Part shown: positions 35,504-44,993 of the stretch, in pieces
Position numbering within the stretch: position 1 is the stretch's first letter
Layout: each line of letters opens with the position of its first letter
Assembly: GCF_000022365.1 (NCBI RefSeq)
Contig: NC_012804.1
Location: 1,178,001 to 1,242,000 of the forward strand
Source: Thermococcus gammatolerans EJ3
GTDB lineage: Archaea; Methanobacteriota_B; Thermococci; Thermococcales; Thermococcaceae
Reading direction: 5' to 3'
DNA: 64,000 nt
Position numbers and translations under genes: made by a program
The notes under the pieces: model-generated
Told to the model about the DNA's origin: nothing
Databases searched by the model: none
Seen by the model: only the letters and a program-made list of their open reading frames with translations

Positions 35504-36507
35504 TGTACGTTCGGATAAGCGGTAGGGTCAGGTTGAACGCTCATTCCTTAAACGCTCAGGGCGGAGGGGGAAGCAACTACATCGAGGTCACCAAGACGAA
35601 AGTGACTGTGAAGACCGACAACGGCTGGGCCGTCGTCGAGGTTCCGGCCATTACGGGGAACATGGTGAAGCACTGGCACTTCGTCGGCTTCGTGGACTAC
35701 TTTAGAAAGACACCATTCAAGGATAACCTCACCGAGAGGGCGCTGAGGTACAACGGGACGAGGTTTGGGCAGGGCGAGACTAAGGCAAAGAAGGCAGATG
35801 GCACGGAGGTTGAGCTCAAAGATGAGGGGAAAATAATAAAGCACCTCGCCGATGCAGACGTCCACGGCTTTCTTGCCCCAAAGACCGGGGTTAGGAGGGT
35901 CTCCCTCGTCAAGACCTCGTTCGTGGTTCCCGCGGAGGACTTCATAAGGGAGGTCGAAGGCGAGCGCCTGATAAATGCCGTAAAGCACAATCGTGTTGAC
36001 ATTACTGAGAAGGGTACCATAGGAAGCTCTGAGGAAGGAACCGCTCAGATGCTCTTCAGCAGGGAGTACGCGACAGGTCTCTACGGCTTCTCCGTGGTTC
36101 TCGACCTCGGCCTCGTTGGGGTTCCCCAGTCGAATATCGCCGGAGGAAGCGCAATCCCCGACAACGAGAGAAAGGAGAGAATCAAGAGCGCCCTGCTTGC
36201 TCTGATTCCTATGCTCAGCGGCTACATCGGGGCGAACCTCGCGCGCTCTTTCCCGCTTATGAAGGTCGAGGAATTCATAGCGGTAGCAAGCGCAGAACCC
36301 ATCCCCGCACTCGTCCACGGCTTTTACGATGACTACGTTGAGGCAAGCGGGGCAATAGTGGAGAACGCTCGTAAGCTGGGCTTCGACATCAAGGCCTTTG
36401 CTTACAACACTAAGTTTGTAGAAAGTGCTAATGAAGTTTCGTCAGTCGAAGAACTCGTGGGCAAACTCCTCGAAACGCTAGAATATTCCAGCGGAGGGAG
36501 TAGCTGA
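35503..36507 (+). CDS. cas7: Cascade backbone protein Cas7 (Csa2)
   Basis: Forms the helical backbone that covers the crRNA spacer. RRM-like fold: VRISGRVRLNAHSLNAQGG at the start, the VPAITGNMVKHWHFVGF segment characteristic of Csa2/DevR proteins, and the G-rich GLYGFSVVLDLGLVG. 334 residues, normal for type I-A Cas7. It is translationally coupled to csa5 by a one-base overlap and directly followed by cas5. Confidence 0.92.
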
Positions 36508-37311
36508 ATGGACGTTCTCCTCGTGCGCCTCCGTTTTCCATTTTATTCCGTCGCCAGAAGGTCGTTTCAGGTGAGGACCTCCCTGTTATTGCCGTCACCC
36601 TCGGCGCTCAAAGGGGCCCTTGCGAGGGGTCTCGTGCTAGTGAAAGGCATCAAGGGAGAAAACCTTGATGAAGTCGCCAGAAAGGCTGTGAAAGACATCG
36701 AGGACAAGCTGGTGGACGTTAGGGCCGTTGAAGTCGCTCCGCTGACGCCGATGGTCAAAACTGCGTTCCTGTTAAAGAGGCTGAGGAACCTCGAACCTAT
36801 AAGGGACAAGAAGAAACTCAAAACTCCAGAAGACTGGGAGAAGGCAATGACCAAGGACGACGCCATGAGGCGTGAATACGTTTTCACCCATGAACTCCTC
36901 GTGGCCTATGTCTTTAAGGGTTTATCTGGGGAGGAGAAGGAACTCTACCTGAAGGCCGCGATGCTGATTGACACCATCGGGGATACAGAGAGCCTCGCAA
37001 CCGTCGTCTGGGCGGATTTTGTTAGCCCGAGTGAGAAGAGTGCCCCGTTGGCGTTTTACGCGCCCTATCAGGAGATTTCACAGGCCTTAGCTAACAAGGT
37101 AAGGAACGGTGGGGCCGTTAAAGTTCATACGGAGACCATGCTCGTGTCGCCGGACTACGGGAGCAGAAGGGAGGAGGTTTTCTACCTTCCCGTTGAGGAA
37201 AAGCGGAGGAAGAGAGTCGTTTACTATGAGAGAACTACAAAGGTCCCCGATGTCGAGAATGCAATCGAGCTGAACGGGGAGGTGCTGGGATTATGGCTTC
37301 CCGGGAACTGA
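36508..37311 (+). CDS. cas5a: Cascade protein Cas5a
   Basis: Caps the 5' end of crRNA in Cascade. The N-terminal RAMP fold is visible as LLVRLRFPFYSVARRSFQVRT, followed by LPSPSALKGALARGLVL, the typical Cas5 segment with an arginine and a small-residue loop. 267 residues. The ATG directly follows the cas7 stop and has GGAGGGAG upstream. It overlaps cas3' by 19 bases. Confidence 0.9.
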   Translation: MDVLLVRLRFPFYSVARRSFQVRTSLLLPSPSALKGALARGLVLVKGIKGENLDEVARKAVKDIEDKLVDVRAVEVAPLTPMVKTAFLLKRLRNLEPIRDKKKLKTPEDWEKAMTKDDAMRREYVFTHELLVAYVFKGLSGEEKELYLKAAMLIDTIGDTESLATVVWADFVSPSEKSAPLAFYAPYQEISQALANKVRNGGAVKVHTETMLVSPDYGSRREEVFYLPVEEKRRKRVVYYERTTKVPDVENAIELNGEVLGLWLPGN

Positions 37312-39296
37312 GCGCTGAGGAACTCTTCAGGCGCATAACTGGCCACGAGCCATACGACTACCAGCTCAGGGCATGGGAGAAGATAGATACGGCCATGTCC
37401 AATGGTGGAAAAGTCGTGATTGAGGTTCCTACTGCAGGAGGAAAGACAGAGGCCGCCATCGTGCCATTCTTGGTTGAAGCATACAACGGAACGTGGGCGG
37501 TTTCGAGGCTAATCTACGCCCTCCCCACGAGGTCTCTCGTTGAGAAACAAGCCGAAAGAATACGCAAACTCCTTGTGAAGGTTCTGGAACTCAAGGGGAA
37601 GTCAGAGAGAGAAGCCAAAGAACTCGCAGAAAGGCTTGTAATCGTTGAGTACGGCCTCGAACCAACCCACGCCTTCCTCGGCTGGGTCGTCGTTACCACT
37701 TGGGACGCCTTCCTCTACGGTCTTGCCGCCCATAGAACAGTTGGTAGGAGGTTTACATTCCCGGCTGGAGCCATAGCCCAGAGCCTCGTCGTCTTCGATG
37801 AAGTTCAGATGTACCAGGACGAGAGCCTTTACATGCCTAGACTTCTCTCACTCGTTGTAAAGCAACTCTCAAAAGCCAATGTTCCGGTAGTCGTGATGAG
37901 CGCAACAATCCCGAGCGAACTCAGGAAGATGATATCTGGAGAGCCAGAAATCGTCATGGTAAGGTCGGATGATGGTAAGAAACCCGAGAGGGGGAAGGTG
38001 AGCGTTCAGGTCGTCGAGGGAACTATCGAGAGCGTGCTCGATGACATTAAGAAGGCCCTAAAAAGGAAAGAGCGAGTTCTTATCGTCAGGAACACCGTTG
38101 ATAGGGCCGTCTCAACATATCTTACGCTGAAGCCAGTCGCCGAAGAGCTTGGGGTGGAGGCCCTTCTGATACACGGTCGCTTTGCCGTTGAAGACCGAAA
38201 GAAAAAGGAAAGGGCGCTCGACGGAGCCCAACTCATCGTGGCAACCCAGGTTGTGGAGGCGGGCCTCGATCTGCTGAACGTCGGCCTCGTCGTGACAGAC
38301 ATAGCTCCCCTCGATGCCCTCATACAGCGCATTGGAAGATGTGCGAGAAGAAAAGGAGAGAAGGGTAAGGCGATAGTGCTTGTTGAAACACAAGATATCG
38401 GTAGCTTTCCTAAGATTAAAAGTTTCTCTGAGGCCCGCAGAATCATCGAGGAGAGAATCGGGGCAAAAATAGAGCCATTCGTCGAGTTCGAAAACCATAA
38501 GGAGTACAAGCGTGTTCTCAAGCTAACTCTTGTTTCAGATAAGAAGCAGACCACCTGGTACATCGGAACTCTCGAAACGATTAAAGAGCTCAAAAAGAAA
38601 AAACCACCAAAGGACCTCTTCATCGTTCCCTACGACACCGCCCCGTACGACCCTCTCGTGTTGCTCCGCACCTACGACGAGCTCGACTCCTTAGGGCATT
38701 ACCTCTACAACGTCGAAGAAGCGAGAAAAGCGCTCGATAGGGTTTATGAGTTCCACTACGCCAACAACATCGTACCAAAGGAATTCCACTCCGCTTATAT
38801 CTACTTCAGGGAGCTTAAACTTTTCTCTGCACCGCCAGAATACGAGTTACGCTCACGGCCCGAGCTGTATTCAATGCTTTATATTCTCGATGAGGACCTG
38901 GAGAAGGAATTGAAGCCCAATTCGAGGAACGAGGTGAATCTCAATCCAAACAGAATAATTCGCATCAGTCACTCCACTTTGGGGGCTATGTGGGACTCAA
39001 TAAAGAATTGCATCAAAAGAAAGGTCGTGAGAGAGTGGGATTCGAAAAAAGAAAAGTATCGCTGGGTTCTTGAGAGCGTCAACGAGAAGAGCCCCAGAGC
39101 ACTGACAATCTACGCCGTCTCCAAGGATTGCTACAGCGAGGAGCTCGGCCTCTGGAGGCGGACAAGCGACGCCACTGTAAATGGGAGAAAAGAGGTCAAC
39201 CAAACCCAGGTGACCAGAACTTCTAAAACTCACGAAAAGAAAAACTTCGAAAAGAAAGGTCAGGCCACACTTCTTGACTTCGTGGGGGGTGAGTGA
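37293..39296 (+). CDS. cas3': CRISPR helicase Cas3' (separate helicase subunit)
   Basis: Superfamily 2 helicase that unwinds the target DNA. Walker A VPTAGGKTEAA, DEAD-type box DEVQ in VVFDEVQMYQ, motif III VMSATIP and motif VI QRIGRCARR are present in order within 667 residues. The nuclease domain is not fused; it is encoded by the next gene, which is the rule in type I-A systems. The C-terminal region from about 430 carries the Cas3 accessory domain. ATG at 37293 behind GGAGGTGCTGG. Confidence 0.94.
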   Translation: MASRELSAEELFRRITGHEPYDYQLRAWEKIDTAMSNGGKVVIEVPTAGGKTEAAIVPFLVEAYNGTWAVSRLIYALPTRSLVEKQAERIRKLLVKVLELKGKSEREAKELAERLVIVEYGLEPTHAFLGWVVVTTWDAFLYGLAAHRTVGRRFTFPAGAIAQSLVVFDEVQMYQDESLYMPRLLSLVVKQLSKANVPVVVMSATIPSELRKMISGEPEIVMVRSDDGKKPERGKVSVQVVEGTIESVLDDIKKALKRKERVLIVRNTVDRAVSTYLTLKPVAEELGVEALLIHGRFAVEDRKKKERALDGAQLIVATQVVEAGLDLLNVGLVVTDIAPLDALIQRIGRCARRKGEKGKAIVLVETQDIGSFPKIKSFSEARRIIEERIGAKIEPFVEFENHKEYKRVLKLTLVSDKKQTTWYIGTLETIKELKKKKPPKDLFIVPYDTAPYDPLVLLRTYDELDSLGHYLYNVEEARKALDRVYEFHYANNIVPKEFHSAYIYFRELKLFSAPPEYELRSRPELYSMLYILDEDLEKELKPNSRNEVNLNPNRIIRISHSTLGAMWDSIKNCIKRKVVREWDSKKEKYRWVLESVNEKSPRALTIYAVSKDCYSEELGLWRRTSDATVNGRKEVNQTQVTRTSKTHEKKNFEKKGQATLLDFVGGE

Positions 39297-40013
39297 ATGA
39301 CTCTTCTCGCGTTCAAGGGTCAGCCCCTTGAGGAACACGTGAAGGCTATGTTGCAAGCATGGAATGAAGTAAAGGGCAAATACATACCTTCCATAATCAG
39401 GGCGATGAAAGCTTACGGCGTCGAGCTAAGCAGAGAAAAAGTGGATAGGCTTATGAGAGCGCTTATAATTCTTCATGACTCCGGAAAGGGGGCGAGGATT
39501 TACCAGGATTATCTTAAAGACGGGGAGAAGCTTGGAGGTTTCAGGCACGAGCTGGTGAGTGCGTACTATGCTCTGAAAATCCTTTCACAGCTCTTCGAAG
39601 AGAGAACGGCGTTCGTTGGCTCACTTGTTGTTATGCTCCACCACGAGCCGATACTCATGGGGCAGATTGCCAACTTTGACAGGGACTCCCTGTCTGCAGA
39701 AGTGACCCTGGACAAGCTGAGAAACTTTGATGGAGTGGTCTCAGAACTGGACGAGTTCCTGAGGAAAAGTTTCAAGAAGTACCTTGGTGCGGACGTTGAA
39801 GTTCCCAACGCGGAGACGGGGGAAGTCGTCAGGACTGTGGTGGAGCTTAGCGTGAAGGCACGCCACCTTCCCGACGCTGGAAAGCTTCGCTTAATCGTTG
39901 GGGCTCTGCTCATTCCGCTCGTCCTATGTGACTACAAAGGCGCTGAGGATAGAGAAGGGGAGACCCCAAAGTTCGCTGAAGTTCTTGAGGCGGAGTGGAT
40001 GGGGGTGGTATGA
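39297..40013 (+). CDS. cas3'': CRISPR HD nuclease Cas3''
   Basis: Single-strand DNA nuclease partner of Cas3'. HD-domain ligands are visible as ILHDSGKGARIY, FRHELVSAYYAL, MLHHEP and the final aspartate in LCDYKGA, with the first histidine in EEHVKAM. 238 residues. The ATG begins immediately after the cas3' stop. A GTG start for cas8a directly follows its stop. Confidence 0.92.
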   Translation: MTLLAFKGQPLEEHVKAMLQAWNEVKGKYIPSIIRAMKAYGVELSREKVDRLMRALIILHDSGKGARIYQDYLKDGEKLGGFRHELVSAYYALKILSQLFEERTAFVGSLVVMLHHEPILMGQIANFDRDSLSAEVTLDKLRNFDGVVSELDEFLRKSFKKYLGADVEVPNAETGEVVRTVVELSVKARHLPDAGKLRLIVGALLIPLVLCDYKGAEDREGETPKFAEVLEAEWMGVV

Positions 40014-41060
40014 GTGGAGACTTACCAAACCCCTAGCGTTGATGGGATATTCGACCTTTACGTGGCATACGGCTATGTTGAAGCCCTTGTGCGGGGCGGG
40101 GCGAAAGAGGTAACCCTTATTCCAAGGGGAACTTTGGAAGGAGGTTATTACAGCGTTAGAGGCGACGGGGACTTTAGGAGTGGACTAATTGGTGCGCTTA
40201 AGGAGATGCTTTCGCTACACTACGCTTTCGGTAACTACCGTTATTCCCGTGAGGGTGTCAAAGTTATAAGCGACGCCGACTTCAGCGCGGGGGCAAATGT
40301 GAATAATACGTATTGGGATAGCGTTCCATCGCGATTGAGGGATGTCCGTGAGAAGTTAAAGGAAGGGAAAAAGCTTGGGGGAAAGTATCCTCTCCCCATA
40401 ACTCTTATGCCCTCTGCTGGCAAATTCATACCAAAACACATGGGGGTTCAAGGAGGGAATCCCCTCAAAATAGATCCTCTAAACTATGCTCTTGCCTGGG
40501 TGGGATTCCACTATTACACTCCTTACATTAGGTATACTAAGGGCACCAGAACGTGGGTGCACATCTATCAGGTCGCGCCCCAAGAAGAACTAAATCTCTT
40601 TGAAGTGCTCGCCCTCAAGGACCTGAAGAAACACTTTCCCCACTACTACGAGGCTAATATGAGCTATCTCTCAAATCCCCGTCTTGCGCTGTTCTACCAC
40701 ATTCTCCATACTGAAAGTCTCGGCGCCGTTGAAGAAGTAACGAGAAAGTTCCTTCTTGTAAGGTCGTATACTCTCGAGAGAGATGGTAACAACCAGGCCA
40801 TACGCTCCTATGGTGAGGAAGATCTTGGGAAACTGATGGACTTTCTCTGGGAACTGAAAAAGAGGAGCACCTACCACACGGTTAGGTTCTTTGACGCGCT
40901 CCTCAGAAAGGAAAGTGAAGCCGTTTTGGCCGTTATAGATGCCGTCATTAATGACAGGCCAGAGGGGCTTTACCAAGGACTCAGGATTGCAAAGAGAGCT
41001 GGTATAACTCCCCCTCAAAGTGTCGTTGAAGGCATGGAGGCATTCATCGATGAGACTTAA
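40014..41060 (+). CDS. cas8a: Type I-A large subunit Cas8a (Csa4/Csx9-like)
   Basis: Large subunit that in type I-A Cascade recognises the PAM and recruits Cas3. No enzymatic motif is visible in the 348-residue chain. The assignment rests on length, position after cas3'' and general likeness to Csa4/Csx9 (PKHMGVQGGNPLKIDPLNYALAWVGFHYYTPYIRY is a typical aromatic segment, quoted here only by its ends PKHMG and YIRY at about 141-175). It starts at GTG 40014 directly behind the cas3'' TGA, with GGGGGTGG upstream. It overlaps the second cas6-like gene by 11 bases. Confidence 0.75.
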   Translation: METYQTPSVDGIFDLYVAYGYVEALVRGGAKEVTLIPRGTLEGGYYSVRGDGDFRSGLIGALKEMLSLHYAFGNYRYSREGVKVISDADFSAGANVNNTYWDSVPSRLRDVREKLKEGKKLGGKYPLPITLMPSAGKFIPKHMGVQGGNPLKIDPLNYALAWVGFHYYTPYIRYTKGTRTWVHIYQVAPQEELNLFEVLALKDLKKHFPHYYEANMSYLSNPRLALFYHILHTESLGAVEEVTRKFLLVRSYTLERDGNNQAIRSYGEEDLGKLMDFLWELKKRSTYHTVRFFDALLRKESEAVLAVIDAVINDRPEGLYQGLRIAKRAGITPPQSVVEGMEAFIDET

Positions 41061-41823
41061 ACTCCTGCTCCACTTTGAAGAGCCCTTCCTCATCCCCTAC
41101 AACTACCCTCGCCCGCTCTACTTATTCCTAATCCATGCGATAAAGCTGGGAGACCCAATGATAGCGAAACGCATACACGAGAACAAAAAGGACATCAAGT
41201 TCGTTGCCTCTAAGTTGTTCCCGGTGAGGAGTGCCGAAAAAACCGATAAAGGCCTGCTTGTAAAGTCCGGAAAGGTCGAGCTCCTCGTGGGCTCCCCTGC
41301 GTGGCCAGTTCTGGAGGCCCTTGCCAACGGACTCGCCATCGGCATCGGCCAGCTTCATATACTCCGGAAACGCCTTCTTGATGTGGAAGTTAGACCTGTT
41401 GAAACCCCTAAGCGCCTCTCCGGACGGAAGCTTAAAACTCTCTCACCGGTCAGCGTTTACCACAACAATCCTCCCAACGGTTTCAGACAGTGGGACCTCT
41501 CGCCGGTTGGCCAGCCAAACAGCCCCTTCGAGAATGAGCCAGCCGTATGGAAGGAACTGGTCTTTAGAAACCTTCGCGAGAAGTATTTCATGGTTTACGG
41601 GGAGTCTTTTGAGGGAGATTTCGAGATTGAGGTTTTCCCGGAAAGCGCGAGGAGCAAGATGTTCAGGATTAAACGCGATGACAGAACCGGAAGGCACACT
41701 CAGGTTCGCGCCTGGGAGTTCTACTTCAGAATGCAGGGTGATGAGGAGTTGCTCCGCGTTGCCCGGGACACTGGACTCGGAATGAGGAATGCTCACGGTT
41801 TTGGGATGATTGGGATGGTCTGA
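41050..41823 (+). CDS. cas6: Second Cas6-family protein with altered catalytic positions
   Basis: Homologue of the Cas6 at 33460: both share LSGRK..TLSP near residue 130 and the C-terminal glycine-rich loop, here TGLGMRNAHGFGMIGMV. At the positions equivalent to the Tyr29-His44-Lys50 triad this copy has His29, Glu44 (next to His43) and Lys50. It may therefore cut differently, or only bind repeat RNA and serve as a Cascade subunit. 257 residues from the ATG at 41050 inside the end of cas8a. It abuts cas4. Confidence 0.85.
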   Translation: MRLKLLLHFEEPFLIPYNYPRPLYLFLIHAIKLGDPMIAKRIHENKKDIKFVASKLFPVRSAEKTDKGLLVKSGKVELLVGSPAWPVLEALANGLAIGIGQLHILRKRLLDVEVRPVETPKRLSGRKLKTLSPVSVYHNNPPNGFRQWDLSPVGQPNSPFENEPAVWKELVFRNLREKYFMVYGESFEGDFEIEVFPESARSKMFRIKRDDRTGRHTQVRAWEFYFRMQGDEELLRVARDTGLGMRNAHGFGMIGMV

Positions 41824-42513
41824 ATGAACCTCCCTAAGGAAATCGAATCTTTCAACGAGAGAATTAGGAACGCCATAAACGGCAACCACAGGCCCGAGAG
41901 GAGGATATGGGTAACCTCTCTAAGCTACTGCCTCAGGAAGACCGCCCTCGATATCTACCTCAACGCGTACAGCCCCTCACGCAACTGGGAGGCCAGGATA
42001 GGCTCCGCCCTGCACGGCTGGCTGGCGGACGTAGTGGGGAGCGCGGAGTTCGAAGTTCCGGTTGAATATCAGATAAGAGACGGGTGGAAGCTCGTTGGAA
42101 AGGCCGAGGCCGTTAAGGGCCCCTACGTTCTTGAGTTCAAGTTCAAGGGGTTTGAGGGCAACGGGGAAGGGATTCCGCGAAAAAATTACGACCTTGAGCA
42201 CGCGGAGCCATCGCGGGAGTGGGTCGAGCAGATTAACGCCTACATGGGAATGCTCGGAAAGGAGAAGGGATACATCTACATCTTCGATAGAAACGGGCTT
42301 GACTTCCGGGTGTTTCCTGTCGAGTTTGATGAGACTCTCTTCAGGAGGTTCCTGAGGAGGGCCGAAAGGGTCATTGAGGCCGTAGAGGAGCTGGAAAGCG
42401 GGAAGTTCCCGCGCTGGATATCGACGGTCGGGAGAAAGGACTGGGTGTGCAACCGTTGTCCTTACCGGCCAATTTGCGCCGAGATTGATAGGGAGGAGCT
42501 AAAGGTCAGATGA
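41824..42513 (+). CDS. cas4: CRISPR adaptation nuclease Cas4
   Basis: RecB-like nuclease that trims prespacers and selects for the PAM. The iron-sulfur cysteines are Cys36 in SYCLRK and the C-terminal CNRCPYRPIC. The nuclease core shows the histidine in GSALHGWLAD, VGKAEAVKG with the acidic residue, and EFKFK. 229 residues. The ATG follows the cas6-like stop directly. It is the last rightward gene of the operon and overlaps cas2, on the other strand, by eight bases. Assignment to Cas4 rather than Csa1 is by motif arrangement. Confidence 0.88.
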   Translation: MNLPKEIESFNERIRNAINGNHRPERRIWVTSLSYCLRKTALDIYLNAYSPSRNWEARIGSALHGWLADVVGSAEFEVPVEYQIRDGWKLVGKAEAVKGPYVLEFKFKGFEGNGEGIPRKNYDLEHAEPSREWVEQINAYMGMLGKEKGYIYIFDRNGLDFRVFPVEFDETLFRRFLRRAERVIEAVEELESGKFPRWISTVGRKDWVCNRCPYRPICAEIDREELKVR

Positions 42514-42763
42514 TGTCCTCCATCGGGTTCTTTTCCGTTCCGAGGACGTCGCGGAGGGGCTGTGAGCGAAGGCGGTAGATTACAACGGAGTCCTCATTTT
42601 CGTCTATTATCTCCCTCAGTCCGGCCTTAATCCTCTCGTACTCGGCCCTCGTGACTTCTCCCTCGAAGACGCTGTTCTGGACCCAGTGGAGGTGCCGGCG
42701 GAGGAACTTCTTGACGTGGTTGACGCGCCTGACGTTGACGTCGTAGACAACGATGATGTACAT
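42506..42763 (-). CDS. cas2: CRISPR adaptation protein Cas2
   Basis: Scaffold of the spacer integrase. The 85-residue ferredoxin-like chain begins MYIIVVYDVNVRRVNHVKKFL with the conserved aspartate, then HWVQNSVFEGEVTRAEYERI and the C-terminal VVIYRLRS strand, all typical of archaeal Cas2. The ATG at 42763 has GGTGGTATT before it; the longer frame to 42817 is not needed. It is transcribed towards the cas operon and away from the array. No cas1 accompanies it. Confidence 0.93.
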   Translation of the reverse strand: MYIIVVYDVNVRRVNHVKKFLRRHLHWVQNSVFEGEVTRAEYERIKAGLREIIDENEDSVVIYRLRSQPLRDVLGTEKNPMEDII

Positions 42764-43277
42764 AATACCACCATAGGGGTCAGGAAGTTCTGGATTTAAC
42801 CTTTTCTGACATATCACGCTAGAAGTTCTTCAATTTTCAAAAAAGGCTGTTTGAGAGGAGGAAAATTGAAAATCTTCCCTCGAATACGGCTGGAAATCAA
42901 TTTTTGTTGTTTTAAAATTGTTACTTATTGTTACATATTCCCGCTTGAACTGTAACGAATTTTCTTCGAGAATTGAAACGGAGCTCGTCAATCCCCCAGA
43001 TAATGCCATAACCTGTGGAAAATGATGTTATTTTAGATTCAACATCTTTAATCGTCGATTTTGGAGTTTAACGGCATCAAACGGATTTGCATTTCTCAAA
43101 CCGTTTTACCAACATTATAGGAAGGATTCTTCTGGCCACCATTTTGGAAATCCAGAGATGCACAACGACTCCAATTGGAGGGGATCTGTGCCTTCTTTTC
43201 CAGAAGGTTTCCAGAAAAGCTTAAATATATGAGAACGTACAACCCCCTGTTGGGCAAACGGACGGAAAATCCGCCCT
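42764..43277 (+). other. CRISPR leader region
   Basis: 514 bases without a gene, strongly AT-rich with homopolymer runs, directly before the first repeat. A BRE/TATA AAAAGCTTAAATATATG at 43214-43230 would start the pre-crRNA about 20-25 bases before the array, reading towards it. A short inverted repeat CGGA-AAA-TCCG (43263-43273) abuts the first repeat. I searched this stretch for a decayed cas1 in all frames and saw none. Confidence 0.75.
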
Positions 43278-44718
43278 GTTGCAATAAGACTCTAGGAGAA
43301 TTGAAAGGGAGATTGGTCAACTCTGGCTTGACTGGAGGGCTGGTGTTGCAATAAGACTCTAGGAGAATTGAAAGCGCGTAAATGAGGGCCGGGTAATTCG
43401 CGAGATAAGCGTTGCAATAAGACTCTAGGAGAATTGAAAGATACTCAAAGCCGGCCCCAACAGCCCCAAAATAATCAGTTGCAATAAGACTCTAGGAGAA
43501 TTGAAAGCTGGATCTCCCACACGGCCTGGGCCTTCTCAACCTGCGTTGCAATAAGACTCTAGGAGAATTGAAAGTAGTTCTTAACGAAACTCCGCACCCT
43601 CCTCCTAACTCGTTGCAATAAGACTCTAGGAGAATTGAAAGTTGGGGTGCTCTACCTCGCTAGGACTGGCAAAAAGAGGGTTGCAATAAGACTCTAGGAG
43701 AATTGAAAGCTCATTGAATCCCTCTCAACCTCAAGGTACTCCTTCGGTTGCAATAAGACTCTAGGAGAATTGAAAGGACTTTGGTCGGGGCCCGCAAAGA
43801 GTATCCGAACCTCTCAAGTTGCAATAAGACTCTAGGAGAATTGAAAGTTAAGTGTTCATGAATTGATACTGGAAGTCGAAACACGTTGCAATAAGACTCT
43901 AGGAGAATTGAAAGAAGCGTTGTTATTTGCCTCATGCCGATCCCCCCATGTTGCAATAAGACTCTAGGAGAATTGAAAGTTTGTCGGGGACTACTTCGTA
44001 ATGGCACACAACGGCTGTTGCAATAAGACTCTAGGAGAATTGAAAGAACTCGTAACTGAAGATGTTATAGTTGCTTCTATCGTGTTGCAATAAGACTCTA
44101 GGAGAATTGAAAGGAGTTGGTCGTGTGGGTTGGGGTTATCAGTGCATGCTTGTTGCAATAAGACTCTAGGAGAATTGAAAGTTCTTCTATGACGTATTTA
44201 TTGATTTTACTGATTATTGGTTGCAATAAGACTCTAGGAGAATTGAAAGGAGCGAGGTTGGGCATCTCCTCAGCGACGGGAGTGGGTTGCAATAAGACTC
44301 TAGGAGAATTGAAAGAAGAGTGCACAAAAGAATACATTTCAACTAAAGAACGTTGCAATAAGACTCTAGGAGAATTGAAAGAACAAAAAACGTGTTTGAC
44401 TTCCCGGCCTTTACTTTTGTTGCAATAAGACTCTAGGAGAATTGAAAGCCTAATGGCCCCGGTGGTCGGGGCCGCCGACCAAAGCAGTTGCAATAAGACT
44501 CTAGGAGAATTGAAAGACGGGAGCACGGCGGAGATCGAGTACACGGTCAAGGGTTGCAATAAGACTCTAGGAGAATTGAAAGGGTTGAACGTCACGAACT
44601 GGCTCAGGCCTTCGTACAGGTTGCAATAAGACTCTAGGAGAATTGAAAGCGGAACAATAATCGGCGAAAAACCACTTTATCTTATCGAGTTGCAATAAGA
44701 CTCAAAAAGAATCGAAAG
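43278..44718 (+). CRISPR. CRISPR array, 22 repeats of 30 bp
   Basis: The repeat begins GTTGCAATAAGACTCTAGG and ends AGAATTGAAAG; its last eight bases ATTGAAAG are the typical Thermococcales crRNA 5' tag. Repeats start at 43278, 43345, 43411, 43478, 43545, 43612, 43680, 43747, 43818, 43885, 43950, 44017, 44084, 44152, 44220, 44286, 44352, 44419, 44487, 44553, 44620 and 44689, with 21 spacers of 35-41 bases. The first 21 are identical; the last (44689-44718) has several changes in its middle, as expected at the leader-distal end. Transcription is rightward from the promoter at 43214. I recognised no spacer as matching this window. Confidence 0.98.
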
Positions 44719-44980
44719 AATTCCTCTCCGGACATCTTTTAGATAAGATCACGGTCGAAAACCCCCGCAGATCTCAACTTTCCCCCTACCTATTGGAATA
44801 TTTCTCCAAGGACGGGCTTTTATCCAAAATCATGGGAGTAATTTATCCTCAATAAAAATTCATTTCCATCCTGCGATATTCTTTAAAGTTTCAATGCACC
44901 TTAAATTTTCAGTTCAATATAATACAATGGGACAGAAAAAATTTTTAACAGTAACTTTCGAGAACAGGACGTAATGGACT
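44719..44980. other. AT-rich region after the CRISPR array
   Basis: About 260 bases without a gene. It contains several T-rich runs that could end the pre-crRNA and, near 44935-44948, AAAAAATTTTTAAC, a probable BRE/TATA for the large surface protein gene that follows. No RNA gene was recognised. Confidence 0.45.
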
Positions 44981-44993
44981 GGAGGTGAACACT

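Noticed and set aside
42855-42980. Degenerate CRISPR repeats upstream of the leader (GAGAATTGAAA at 42968, GAAAATTGAAA at about 42860)
   Set aside because: Only the last 9-11 bases resemble the repeat, spacing does not fit, and AT-rich DNA makes such matches likely.
42764-43277. Decayed cas1 gene beside cas2
   Set aside because: No Cas1-like motif was seen in any frame and the composition is that of a leader.
43711-44595. Open frames of 79-165 codons across the CRISPR array
   Set aside because: They merely read through the repeats, giving periodic peptides (NSPRVLLQ, ILLESYCN), and are not genes.
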